Assembly (NCBI GenBank): GCA_030248225.1
Contig: JASANE010009924.1
Coordinates: 1 to 64,000 of the forward strand
Origin: Trileptium ribeirensis
Lineage: Eukaryota > Nematoda > Enoplea > Enoplida > Thoracostomopsidae
DNA length: 64,000 bases
Direction of reading: 5' to 3'
Shown here: positions 1 to 11,500 of the stretch, one piece after another
How the letters are laid out: the number at the start of each line of letters is the position of its first letter
How positions within the stretch are numbered: position 1 is the stretch's first letter
Notes under the pieces: generated by a model
What the model was told of the DNA's origin: nothing
What the model saw: only the letters and a program-made list of their open reading frames with translations
The model's database searches: none
Program-made: the position numbers and the translations under genes

Positions 1-434
1 ATATAGAAAAGAACTTGATCGCGAACAATTTAACCCATAAAATGTTCACTGATAAATAGTAGATTCAAACACAGCGTGAGCACGGTTAATAAGTCATTAT
101 CTCCATCGTAACTTTACTTTAAAAAAGCAAATGCTCGCAATCATTTGATGAATGTTGAACTTTAAGCTTACATGGTTAAATGATTTCTCCTGCGTATTTC
201 TCTATGCCAAAATAATCTATACAAAAATAAATTTATTTAAAAAACTCGATTGTGTTCGCGAACATTTGTTTAAGAATATACGTTTGTGTTCGCGAACAAA
301 ATATATTTTTTATAAACAAGTTTAAAAATATTTGATTTCAAATGTTGAACAACATGTTTAAACTAGTTTATATCGCTGAGTTATTGCACCCCATATGCAT
401 ATATACTATTATAAATATGTAAGTTATATATACC

Positions 435-662
435 TTAAATACGAATAAAAGTACGTTTATCAGATTTGACTCCATTGTAGTAACTGTCCCGATTGTCGTA
501 ACTGGACCGATTGTAGTAATTACGAGCATCAAGCGAGCGGCAATATTTACGGTATTCGGGATGATAATAAATAAAGCTGTAGACACACATTAATATACAA
601 AAATAAACAATTCCTGGGACAATCGGAAAGTTTTTACAGGTGACATGTGTCATAATTGTCAT
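435..662 (-). CDS. Possible small membrane protein, unrecognised
   Basis: A 75-codon open frame. After about 15 residues comes a hydrophobic segment (IVYFCILMCVYSFIYY), suggesting a signal anchor or membrane helix, followed by a Tyr/Asn/Arg/Ser-rich tail. An 18-bp DNA tandem repeat makes the tail partly repetitive (NYYNRSSYDNRDSYYN). No family is recognised. It could equally be a chance frame created by the tandem repeat, because there is no partner exon, homology or clear promoter to support it. Confidence 0.18.
   Translation of the reverse strand: MTIMTHVTCKNFPIVPGIVYFCILMCVYSFIYYHPEYRKYCRSLDARNYYNRSSYDNRDSYYNGVKSDKRTFIRI
475..522. repeat. 18-bp tandem repeat, about 2.5 copies
   Basis: Three successive phrases of the type 'TTGTAGTAACTGTCCCGA', 'TTGTCGTAACTGGACCGA' and 'TTGTAGTAATTACGAG' follow one another with a few mismatches. 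Confidence 0.6.
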
Positions 663-1804
663 CTCTCTATTCGGTTTTGTGAGCCAATCACCGAAAATTT
701 ATGATATATGTTTATTTGAAATAAAAAGTAAAAATACGATATTAAATTATTAATGGTTCATATTTTTTCATAATTTGATGAAAGCCATAGTGTGGGTAAC
801 GTATTATGGAAGTTATATAATTATAAATTTGTAGTCATACTCGCTTATAGACGATAGCAATCAATTAGGCAAAAGTAATATTAAAATCTTATTAGGCATA
901 TATAAATCGTGTTACATTGTTTACAGGCTCAGTCACGTTGTCAGATATTAATACGATATACACATGCATGTGCTTTGAACGGGGCGGCTATCGAAAAAAT
1001 AAAATGTAGTGTACACCAACAGTTGATAGTTGCAGCAGCTAATTTCATTAATTATATTTCACCAGCAGAAAATATTTAAATATATTTCCATCAACGGCTA
1101 TTTTATTGCAATTAAAATGCTGAGCTTTTGATGCACAGATGGCAGATCTCTTAAAATTTTTACAACTATACGAATTTTTGGTCACTAACAAATTCAGATT
1201 CAGGCTAATTTCAATCATGATCGTTGATGAATTCACAAACAGTAACCGAGACAGCATTTTTAGCAAATCCGGTCTTCTGTACAACTCGATGTTATTTCAA
1301 ACATTCGACATGAAAAATGAAATAGTGTGTTTCATTAACTCTGGTAATTTTTTCACTTTCATATGGACAACTGCATATAATCGGGTGTTGAAAACAACGC
1401 AGCTTGAGCGGTGCCATTTTTGCAAGAGTGTTCTAATTTAGTAATTGCAATGTGGTTTAACAGTTTTGCTATAACATATATGTATATCTGGATCAGCATG
1501 GTCGCAGACGCAGGAACAGTTTTGTTTGACGAAAATTTCATTTATAACCATAAGTTATTTGCAACACATGTGAAAATGGATGTTTGGTTGTAGCGATTAC
1601 ATTTGAGAATAGTGGAGTTCCAAAGCTTGTGATATTTGTTGTGAAATTATAGCTCTTAAATGAAAACGAATATGAAGCTGCCGCTTATAGACGGAGATGA
1701 AAAAAAAACGATTCCGCTTTTTAAGATGAACCAAATATTTTTCAAAAAAACGTGATACAAAACAGATAACGTTCACACCATTCCATGTATATTTGGATAC
1801 CTGA

Positions 1805-2060
1805 GGCCGTGCACCTCGACATCGTCCCCTAACCCCTCGCCCCCTCCCAAGCGCACACATAGCTAGCCTAAAATTCTGAAAATTTACACAAATGGGGAAA
1901 ACTGACGAAAATTGGAGAAAATTTTAGCAACATTATTGGGTAATTGGCAAAAATTTAGAAAATTTAGACAAAATATGTGAAAATTATGAGTTTCTTAAAA
2001 TTTCAAAAATTTATATACCTCACTGCGGAACCTACACGCGTCCAAGCAATTCCCTATGAG
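1805..2060 (+). repeat. AAAATTGGC-family dispersed repeat, copy 1
   Basis: A C-rich, CpG-containing block (cccctaacccctcgcccc) is followed by roughly 150 bp built from degenerate iterations of AAAATTGG/AAAATTT. It closes with a short GC-richer end reading ..CCCTATGAGCC. The same three-part layout recurs at many other places in the window, which is why it is treated as a repeat family and not as random A-rich DNA. Confidence 0.6.
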
Positions 2061-2513
2061 CCAACGCATCTTGATCAATTATAAACTGAAATTTTTCGCG
2101 CACAATTTGTGCGAGAAATACTGGAAATCTTAAATATCAAATATTTTCAGTGACTCTGCTAACGTTGTTCATATATTTAAGACAGTTGTCGTGATAAAAG
2201 GTAAAACACAAGTTCTGCTGTAGATCCTTGTAATAAATAAAATACTGCGATGCCAATATGCCCTGCCCAAAATATTCTGGTCTCTGTAACCATAGTATGG
2301 CTTATATAATCGTTTCCTTCGAGTTCGACATATAGCGTACAAGTAGATTACACGAGCTCAACGAATGTGTTCTTATTTGTAATCATTACTTATTAGATAT
2401 TCAACCGATGCACATGCTCGGATAACTATTTTTGGACAGATGTATTTTGCCTTCCTAAGATACTCTGTGATATATATGTTTGCACTTTTGTTGTCGGTAC
2501 CTATAGCTTGACT

Positions 2514-2521
2514 TATAAATA
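2514..2521 (+). promoter_or_regulatory. TATA box of the ShKT-CTLD gene
   Basis: TATAAATA lies 37 bp upstream of the ATG at 2,558. This places a transcription start a few bases before the initiator codon and implies a very short 5' leader, typical of small secreted-protein genes. Inferred from sequence only. Confidence 0.6.
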
Positions 2522-2557
2522 GCAGTTAAGTTAGTTAAGCAATTATATAACTTAAAA

Positions 2558-5500
2558 ATGACGATGTTGAAAACTGGAACGATTTTGATTGTTATTTTTA
2601 TGGTTTGCGTTGAATTATTAACATCAGGTTAGTTAAAGTACACTGCAATGAAATTGCATTTGAATGGCTGTGTGAAGTTACATATCCAATTTGATTTAGA
2701 AAACGACCGTATTATCACTAGAGCAGGTCGCGTAAATGTAGTTAATAGTATGCCACACTTATCAAAATATTGCTCACTCACACTGTGTTCATTTGTGTGA
2801 ATGTTGATTTGGGAGTGTAGAATTATATATTTTATGGAAATTTAATAATTTGGGAGCTAAAATCGGTCATATGCATAAGCATAAAATTATCAGCAAATTT
2901 TTTTGCTTGTGTACGAGATTTTGTAATGAGTTTTCTTAGTTTTAAAAGTAAATAGCTTGGTATTGAAACTTGACTACAGTCATTTCAGAAAAAATGGCTC
3001 ACAACTGAATGTATTAAAAGCATTAGTATATGTGCGGCGACGCAAACAGTGACAGTATCATACGAAACACGAAACGAACATATTACTGATGCAATGTTGA
3101 TTGCAAAAATATTATCTATCTATCATTTGACAATGCAATTATTGCTCAATAAAATATATATTAAATAGTTAAGATCACTGGATAGCGGACAATACCTATT
3201 ACTAAGACCTGATGATTATTTCCTGAAGGTTTTTTCCTCATTCTTCAGTAAAATCACGGCAATTCAAGAAGCATCTCGCGGTGCGCTTCGTGCTATCCCC
3301 TCTGTAATTCATGGGTTGCATGAGTACGGGTGCGGCGATGCGAACATTAATAGTATCATACGACACGCGGAACGAACATATCACACTGAATATGGCTTGT
3401 AAAATTATCTATCTCTTAGCGTGAGATATTGTAAAACACAGGTGTTGAGGATCAGTGGATAGCGGACAATTGCTAAGAATGGATGATTTGTCAATGGAGA
3501 GAATGACATTCTGCAGTAAAAACACATCAACTCAAGAAGTATCTCGCTGTGTGCTTCACGCTATCCACTCTGTATTTCATGGGTGGCAGTCGATATATTT
3601 CCCCTGCGTTTCATGGGGGAAATTGGTTCCCTGTTTTTAAAGTCGAAACGAGTTGTCTTTTCTTGATTTGGTAGGGAAATAATTTGTCACTCTAGACGTT
3701 TATGGGACCATGGTCATTCTCATGTCATTTCGAAACCGGAAATTCGGGATCCAAAATTAAGGGGGGACAAATCCTCCCATGAAATACAGGGGGCATTCCT
3801 CTCGTGTAACGTAGGGCGGACAAATGAGCTGTCCCCCATTTTAATACAATGGAGGCAGCATGAAATGCGGCGCTACATACTTCTTAGGTTGATGCGCTTT
3901 TGATGAAGACTGTCGCAATCTTCGGTAATAAATAGTGAACTGTTGCTATTACGAAGAATGCACAATGAATGCTATGGTAAGAAATTGTGACATTTAGTGT
4001 CCTCGTATACGCAACAGTTTCAGATTATATTGCCGTTATGTGCCCTACCTCACTACCAAATGATGTTTCGGCGAATCTCAACATGGTTTTTGGAAGAGTC
4101 CTTGCCATGGTTCTTTGAGCGAGTAGGTATGGATAACATCTCCGAACTTCCTTGGATGAGATACCATGTTCCGTGCCCATGTGTCCTTAAGAAGTTAGTC
4201 GGTACCGTAAAGAGCATGGGTATCGATTTCTAAGAAAACCTCAGGGGCAGCTTTTTACGCTTAGCAATTACGAGAACCAGTCCTCCAGTTTTTTTGGCGT
4301 ATTAATTACCATACTGTAAGTTGTTATATGATTTTTTACAATGAATTCCAAAAACGTACTTTAACCATTTTTACTTTTACTAAAATTTGACTGCTTTTCA
4401 CATTGCAGTTACTCGATAGGTTGGTGTTATATGTCGAAGAGCTCATCCACAAGCACAGGCAAAAGTTTTGGCTCTGGGCTGTCCTATGCTCGGTATGTCT
4501 CAGGAGCCGAACGAAGACCAACCTTCCAAGACGCACCAAGACCCGGGGCGAGAAAAGTTTAATATCTGTCTGGAAGATACGATTCGAGCTAAGTAGAGAC
4601 TGTTAACATCGACAGCCGAATCGAGCCCAACCGTAAATTGCTCAGGGAACGCCAAGCCGTACCGGAGCTTGAAAATCTGGCCTTTTTTAACTTTTACTAA
4701 TAAGGAGTTAAATTTTTAATATTTTAAAGTTAACAGTAATTTTGAACATAATTTCAATGACCGATAATTGAATTCGTAATTTATTAATTTTGTTGAGTCC
4801 TGTGTTTGGAAAAATATTTATTTAAACATTATAATTATGTATTTTTTGCTTGACTTGAACATAAATAGCGGTTCACTTTGATATTAGCAAATTAGTAGAT
4901 AAACATGAAATTTATTGAATAAAATATAGTAAAAGTTATGGTGTAGCCGTTGGGCCAATTGCACTAGATGGCTAGCATGTATATGTACCGCCAACGTAAA
5001 TTCTGCCACCATCTAATAGTTGATTCATTATTGGCACTAGCTACGAAGACAGTATAATAGATAGCTATCCGAATTTAATTACTATCTATACCAGATAGCC
5101 TAAAACACAATTGTAACGATGCTAATATTTCAATTGTTCACAAAGCCTAGAAATCTATAGATATTGTCTATATATATCGATTTAGTTTTTGCTACACTGG
5201 CAAAAGAATAATTTACAATCTAGGAGTACTCGCAGGTACCTAAGGTATATATACTTGCAACTGAATTTGTGTTAGTATTGTTAGTTACGGTTTGATGAGA
5301 CATAAAGTTTTCCGTGGAAATACTTTTATGTTTGCTGGTCCGATTTCACAGAGCTCTATCCCGGGAGCAACATATATACCGTATTTGACAGTGTTAAATA
5401 TATGATATACATTATATACATTAATTGATACTACATAAGTTATTTATACGTATATATTAGTTATACTGTCATATACAAATTATTAATTTAGCGAACGAAA

Positions 5501-8500
5501 TCTGTTCCAATGAGTACGGAAATTTGGCATGTGAGTTGTTGGGGTGCAATGCTACAGCGTCCGCGACGAAATGCAAAGCCAAATGCGGCCTATGCCAGTT
5601 TAAAACAAGTACGACTTGTTAGGACTTTCAAAGAATACTCTTTCTGTTGTATGCTATAAATTCAAACTGCTGAAAGTACTGGTAATTGAGAGTACTATCT
5701 TTAAAATTTGCAGTTATAAATTGCGTTGTAGCACTTCATTACCATGGGGTTGTTACCATAGGTGTATGCAGACATTGTTCAGAATTTTATCTGCTCTGCT
5801 GGGACCATCGCAACTAGCGCGATCGCTTTTTTCTTTTTTGCCAGCTGAACACCTGAACTGTTAGTTAGAGTCAACTAAACGAATAACTAATAAACTAAAT
5901 TAATAGATATTAATAATTCATAGATGAACTTTCCACTAAATTGTAGTATTGTTTGCAAAGTTACAGAAAATGACCTCAACATTTTGTACATTCTGGTCCT
6001 GAAAAAGTTTTCATCTCTTATTTATCTGTGGTATTTAAATATCGAGGTGAACTCAACAGAATCATTCTACCAAAAAACCAAACACATACACTGTAAAAAC
6101 TTGAAGTAAATAATAGAAACTTGAAGTAAATAAAAACAGCTATTCTAAAACCTAATTTATAATTACTGAGTATAATGTGAATGTTAGTCGAAAAATGTTG
6201 CTTTTGGCTATCTATTGCGTAACGTTAGGGAAATACAGATAAATATAGTAATGCAGCAATCTGTATAGGTGCAGGTACAACCACTATCAACATTTATATA
6301 AAACAAATGCGGCCCACCAGCCTTAAGCTAGAGTAACAATAATAATCGTGTTTGCTGTCTTTTCACATGAATTCGTATATTATTGACTTTAAACTAGTTC
6401 CGCCTGTTTTAGTGGAATAACCGTTTGAAAACCGCATTTAAAATCCAAATTCACCTATATTTTATTTGCTAATTTCTCGATGAATCCATAAATTTGGCGT
6501 AAATTTCAATAGGTCTATTTTATGTTTGGAGACCATTGATTTCTCGCAAAATCATTGAATAATATTCACGATCAAATTTTTTTCAGTGAGTCATTACTAG
6601 CGTATTGTAAACTATGGATTGTTCCCATACTCTGCCATAAAGGTTTCAAAACCAACATTACGAGAAAATTATCACTCCGGAAACAATCGCGATTAGTGGT
6701 AAAACCATCGATTTGGTAACTGTTTTTATACCCAGATTTAAAATTTTATGTGGACAAGTGGATTTGATTTTGATAAAATTGAAAAATTCGACTAAATATT
6801 CACCATTGCATTTGTTTATATATAATTCTGTTTTGTTTCAGCGTCATGTCCCCTTGGGTGGACAAGTTTCAATCCGCCAGAAAACAAAGGACCTATGTGT
6901 TGCTATTCTTTTTTTAAATCGACTGGAACATATGATGAAGTACGTATTTTGGAGCCAGCATAATCGTTTATGTGATACACACCGACATGGCCAGGGGGTA
7001 TCCGCTTTTCCTATGAACACCTATGAATATGTGTACATGATTTATATATTTCTGCACAATTTATGTTTAAATCTGAAAACCATAATAAGTAATACTGTAT
7101 GTATGTTAGCGCTGAGTATATATCTGTTTCAAAAAATATTTCAATTTATTAGGGAATATATAATCCATGTTTGCACAGAATAGGCTTCTGTTATAGATGG
7201 CAGCAGGTGAATCTGAAAATTTTGAAGTGCTGTGTTTTATATTTTAACTCATTTACCTGACCTATTATAGGGTGCCTCCATATGTGGCATCTTTCTGCAA
7301 CAGCCCTGCCTGTGGGAGCTGCAGCATGTGTGTTGTCGCGCAATCCTTCATAATATGTTGTTTTCACATTTCCATCTCTCGAGCTCTAGGTCCATTTAAA
7401 ATCTACTGGAGGAGCTGCTGTAATCAAACTATGTGGAATCCTGCAATGTTCCACAGGCAATGCACCACTGAAATAGTGCAATTCGATCTTGTTGCAATAA
7501 CTGGTGAAGTTCAGTTTTGAGTCTCAATTTATAGTATCAGTTCAGTTGTTGGTAATTCAACAATACTTTAAGACACTCAGGATTCCACAACGGCAGAAGT
7601 TTTCAAATATGTTGAGTTTCTGTACGTCAGCAGATTTCGCAGACCATGTGCTGCTGGCGTAGAAAAAAATAGGTAGAATGACTGCATTGCATACGTGAGC
7701 TTTTGTGGACGTTGAGATTGCAGTTGATTTCAATGTACGCTTCATCCCAATAAAAGCAGAACTGTGGCGTGCGAATCTTCCACATTTGCTAAGATGGCAT
7801 TTGCTACATAACAGAACGCAGACACGTTCTCCGTCGTATTGTTATTGACACGGCTTTTAGTTATACATTGTAGGCAGCACGACATGACCTTTGTTTTGGT
7901 GCCACTGATTAAGTGCCTGATAATTTTATAAGTGTCATTCACCCTGTATAACAGCGATTGCGTTCCGTTTTCGTCGCTACCAGCAACGTAATAGCATCAG
8001 CGTTATCGGAATTGGTGAACCTAGTTCATGTGCTGCTATAAATAAAGCATCGGGCTGTAAAGCAGTACACATGATCCGGTCGACAGCGAAATTGAAAAGG
8101 TCTTGCAGAATTACTGAACCCTGTTTACGTCGGTTGAACTTCGGTTGTTGAGATTCTACAGAGATATCTAAGCCCACAACCTGCTGGAATCCAACAGTAT
8201 TGTACTTTTTATCATCCTATCACACATTATCCAATTTTGTCGGTTTTGCCATTTTGATTTCTATTTGTTTTGCTTTTTCTGCTACTAAAATGTAATGTTA
8301 TCTTTATAGGCTCAAGCAAGTTGTGCACGGCAGCAGTCGAATCTTGTATCGATTCACAGTAAAATGGAGGAAGATTTTATTGTTAAACAAATGTATCAAA
8401 GATTTCCACATAACAATAGTAAGTACAACGGTTTTGTTTTGCCCACAAGTTAATTCTAAATCTAAGTTACACTGATCGTCATAGTGCCTATTGCTCATTG

Positions 8501-11500
8501 GTGACATGCTATTCTCATACATGTCGTTATCATCGCATTTACATTAGTCGTCAAAACTTATTGGACTTTGTCATTGTACAACGTTTGATATCTCGTCTAA
8601 TCCAATTTCAGCTATAAGTGCAGTGGAATGGAGTAGACTATTAAATCCATATCGCTTTCATCTTTGAACTTTTGGCATAACAGTGAAAGGAGTCGATTGG
8701 AGCGGTATAGGGTAATCCCCCTTAGGGTCAAACCACCCCTCTCCGAAGGCTCTGCACACCTTACACTCGTCGCGCGCGCCAGGGCGTGGTGAAATTTTAA
8801 CGTAGACAAGTAAAAATTTGCTAAAATTCGTGAAAAATTGGCAAAAATAAAGCGGTAGATGCTTAGGTAAGGGGAGTTCGTCGGCTTAGGGTAGGCTTAG
8901 GTAGTCTTAGACGGTGCGTTAGTTCACCAAATTCGGTAAAACTCGCTGTTTAGCATTCAACCAATAGATTTAAGAGGTATGCAATAACACAATACCATAC
9001 AAATTTATTCAGTTCATATGGTACATGAGAGACTTTACATTTACTGCAGTGTTCTGCTTCTGAAACGTGTTCATACAACTCAGGAATGAATAATCATTAA
9101 ACGTCGTCCGCACGGCATGCTTACTAGGGTTCACTTAGCGCTACCACATATTTTTATAAGATAAATTTTGAAGAAGGAAATTAATAATAATTATGGCAGA
9201 AGGGGGAGGGAAACATCGCCTCTTACATCTGCCTATAGTAGTTTGTCCTGTTACAAGAAAAAATAGGCCACTTTTTTCAGCTAGTTTGGGTGTCATACGT
9301 AGGTTTGTCAGTTATTTAAATGAAAACAAAGGAATAAGTATATCTGTGATACTGGGTTTGGGTAGTACCTTCAGTTGCATTTGCTATATATTTCTATCGT
9401 ATTTGAAATAGTGTTTGAGGTCAACTTGAGTTAGGAGTGAAGTAAATGTTTTCGGCACTGGGTTAGGATATTACATTCGCATTTGCTACATATTTCTATC
9501 GTATTTCAAGTATTGTTCGTGGTCAACTTGAGTGAGCAGTGATTTAGAAGTTTTAGAAGAGTTTAAAGCAATAACAAAGTTCTTATTGTAAACCTGGGTG
9601 CGTACGATGTTCCAAGGATTTATAATACGATTAGAGAAGATGTGGTTCAAAATGTTTGTTTTGAATTTAGGCTTGCGTAGCTTCAGCACGTGCCCACACG
9701 TCCTAGCTGTATCAATACAGTGCAGTAGTTCCTCTGCTGATTTGTATTCGTTGTTGAAACATTTGAAAACAGTGACGAGATCGCAGTGTAATCTTCTTAG
9801 TTCCAGTGGCTCCAGTTTAAAAAACTGCAACCGCTCGTTGTACGACGCATATTGGAGGCCTTTGCGAACGAATATATATTTTTAAACTGGCGTTGAACTC
9901 GCTCACTATAATTCAGAATATATTATTTGTAGCAAACATACCACCCGCATGTTGTGCTTTTATTACTTTTGGCTATTTCAAAGATAAAAGTGTATGCCCA
10001 CGATCCAAACGTATCTATATTTTTTTCTGAATCACTTTCTGTGTTTCGTATAATTGTATTTCATACATAGCTAGGCGACAGGACCTCCCATTCAGTCTTG
10101 GTTTTAGCCAGTTTTGTTCCTTTCACAGTAAAGTGCAATATCAGTAGTTGGGAATTCGACTCTGTATTCTGTTTACTGTGAGCAACCAACATAACGGTTT
10201 GTAACCGATGTAAAACAACCGTTTTAGAGAGCCGTTGTATAACATAGTTGCGTTTATCATAGGTATAGGCAACCATTAATTGCTCCTCTGCTACTGCGTA
10301 ACATTTGAGTAAACTAAACTGATGCAGCAATCTTTATGACTGTTTTTCAGTGGTTGAATAAACTGGAAAGACGCATGGGCTAGGACATAAAACATTACAT
10401 GCGGAAGCAGAGGCTCACAGGGTTATCCCTCTGACGCATCAGAGACCCTTTCTGAGGCTGGCTACCCGCTGGAGGTACCGTCCTACCCTTCCTGACGTTG
10501 CGCTGTCCTCCTACCCCTGCGCTCTTAAAGCGCGTGGAAAATTTTTTCAAAATAGAGCAAAATTGGCAAAGATTTGGAAAAATTGGCTTGAAATTGGCCA
10601 AAATACGGGTGCGATGGGCGGGATGGAGAGAATTCGTCATCTTTTTGTCACCACCCTCTTGACGACCCCCCAAGGCAATCTTCTCCGCCTACCCAGGAAA
10701 CCCCCGAAACCTCAGAGTGCCAGTATGTATGATATAAAGGGTCATTCAAATCACCCTTCCAGATGTGTAGTGCTTTTGCAACGGGTTTGCTGGCTCAAAC
10801 CACGAAATTCGGGCACCCAACTTTCCGTGTTTTATTTCTGCCTCGTTGGTTCGGTTTATAGCAATTGACTGCTTTCTTTCCGCTTTAAGTAATAAAATTA
10901 TGATATCTAGAGCGTTTCAAACCTCTTTGGCAAACCCGCACCACAGTTCAAATGATCCACAATGTAATGCAGGACACGTTTCTGTATCGCGTTGTCCCGT
11001 CGTATCTATTCAAAAGGTGTGTGTTCCACTACCGCCGACATCATGATTTTCACATTTGGAGTCATTTTTGTTTCAAGCAAATAAATGATGTTATTAATAT
11101 TTAAAATCATTGTGGGACTAACATAGCACTAAGAAAAAGTGATTGAAGACCTTGTTTATTCTATTGATGTGAATTGATCAACGATAAATTTATATGCCAA
11201 AGGTGAGACTATATAGGTTGACAAATGTTAACGAGCATAGCTATAGGAGCAAATATGGCAATGTAACATGCTTTAGGTTAAGCTTACGACCCCAAAATTG
11301 TAGAAACCCGACGGTGTATATGAAACATCTAGCATAAGTACTGATGTAACAATTTTCATTTAATGTGAAATCGAGCTAGTCTTAAGACTGTATATCATCG
11401 AGAAGACACTGGCTGCAACGCGATTGTTTTGCTCACGAATTACATTGATAATTGTTTGAAATTACCGTAATTTTAGAAAAAGAATGCATAGTGGTTCTAC

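Larger units (their letters stand above)
1..2510. other. Upstream intergenic stretch
   Basis: AT-rich sequence before the first supported gene. It contains two exact copies of the 12-bp palindrome TGTTCGCGAACA (253-264 and 287-298), a related GATCGCGAACAA at 17-28, a short 18-bp tandem repeat (about 475-522) and one member of the AAAATTGGC repeat family (1,805-2,060). No host exon with a recognisable domain was found here. Confidence 0.5.

Noticed and set aside
1139..1441. 100-codon frame in AT-rich DNA
   Set aside because: No motif, signal peptide, partner exon or homology recognisable; composition consistent with chance.
3640..3880. GC-richer block with GGGGGGACAAATCC / GACAAATGAGCTGTCCCCC
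   Set aside because: Looks like a worn repeat, but no second copy or inverted ends could be shown in the window.
4396..4562. Open frames after a TTGCAG acceptor-like site in intron 1
   Set aside because: Two overlapping frames look protein-like, but neither has a recognised domain, nor does the phase fit the lectin gene.
6713..7183. Long 156-codon plus-strand frame
   Set aside because: It overlaps lectin exon 3 in a different frame and extends into introns; the CTLD frame with its splice sites is the real one.
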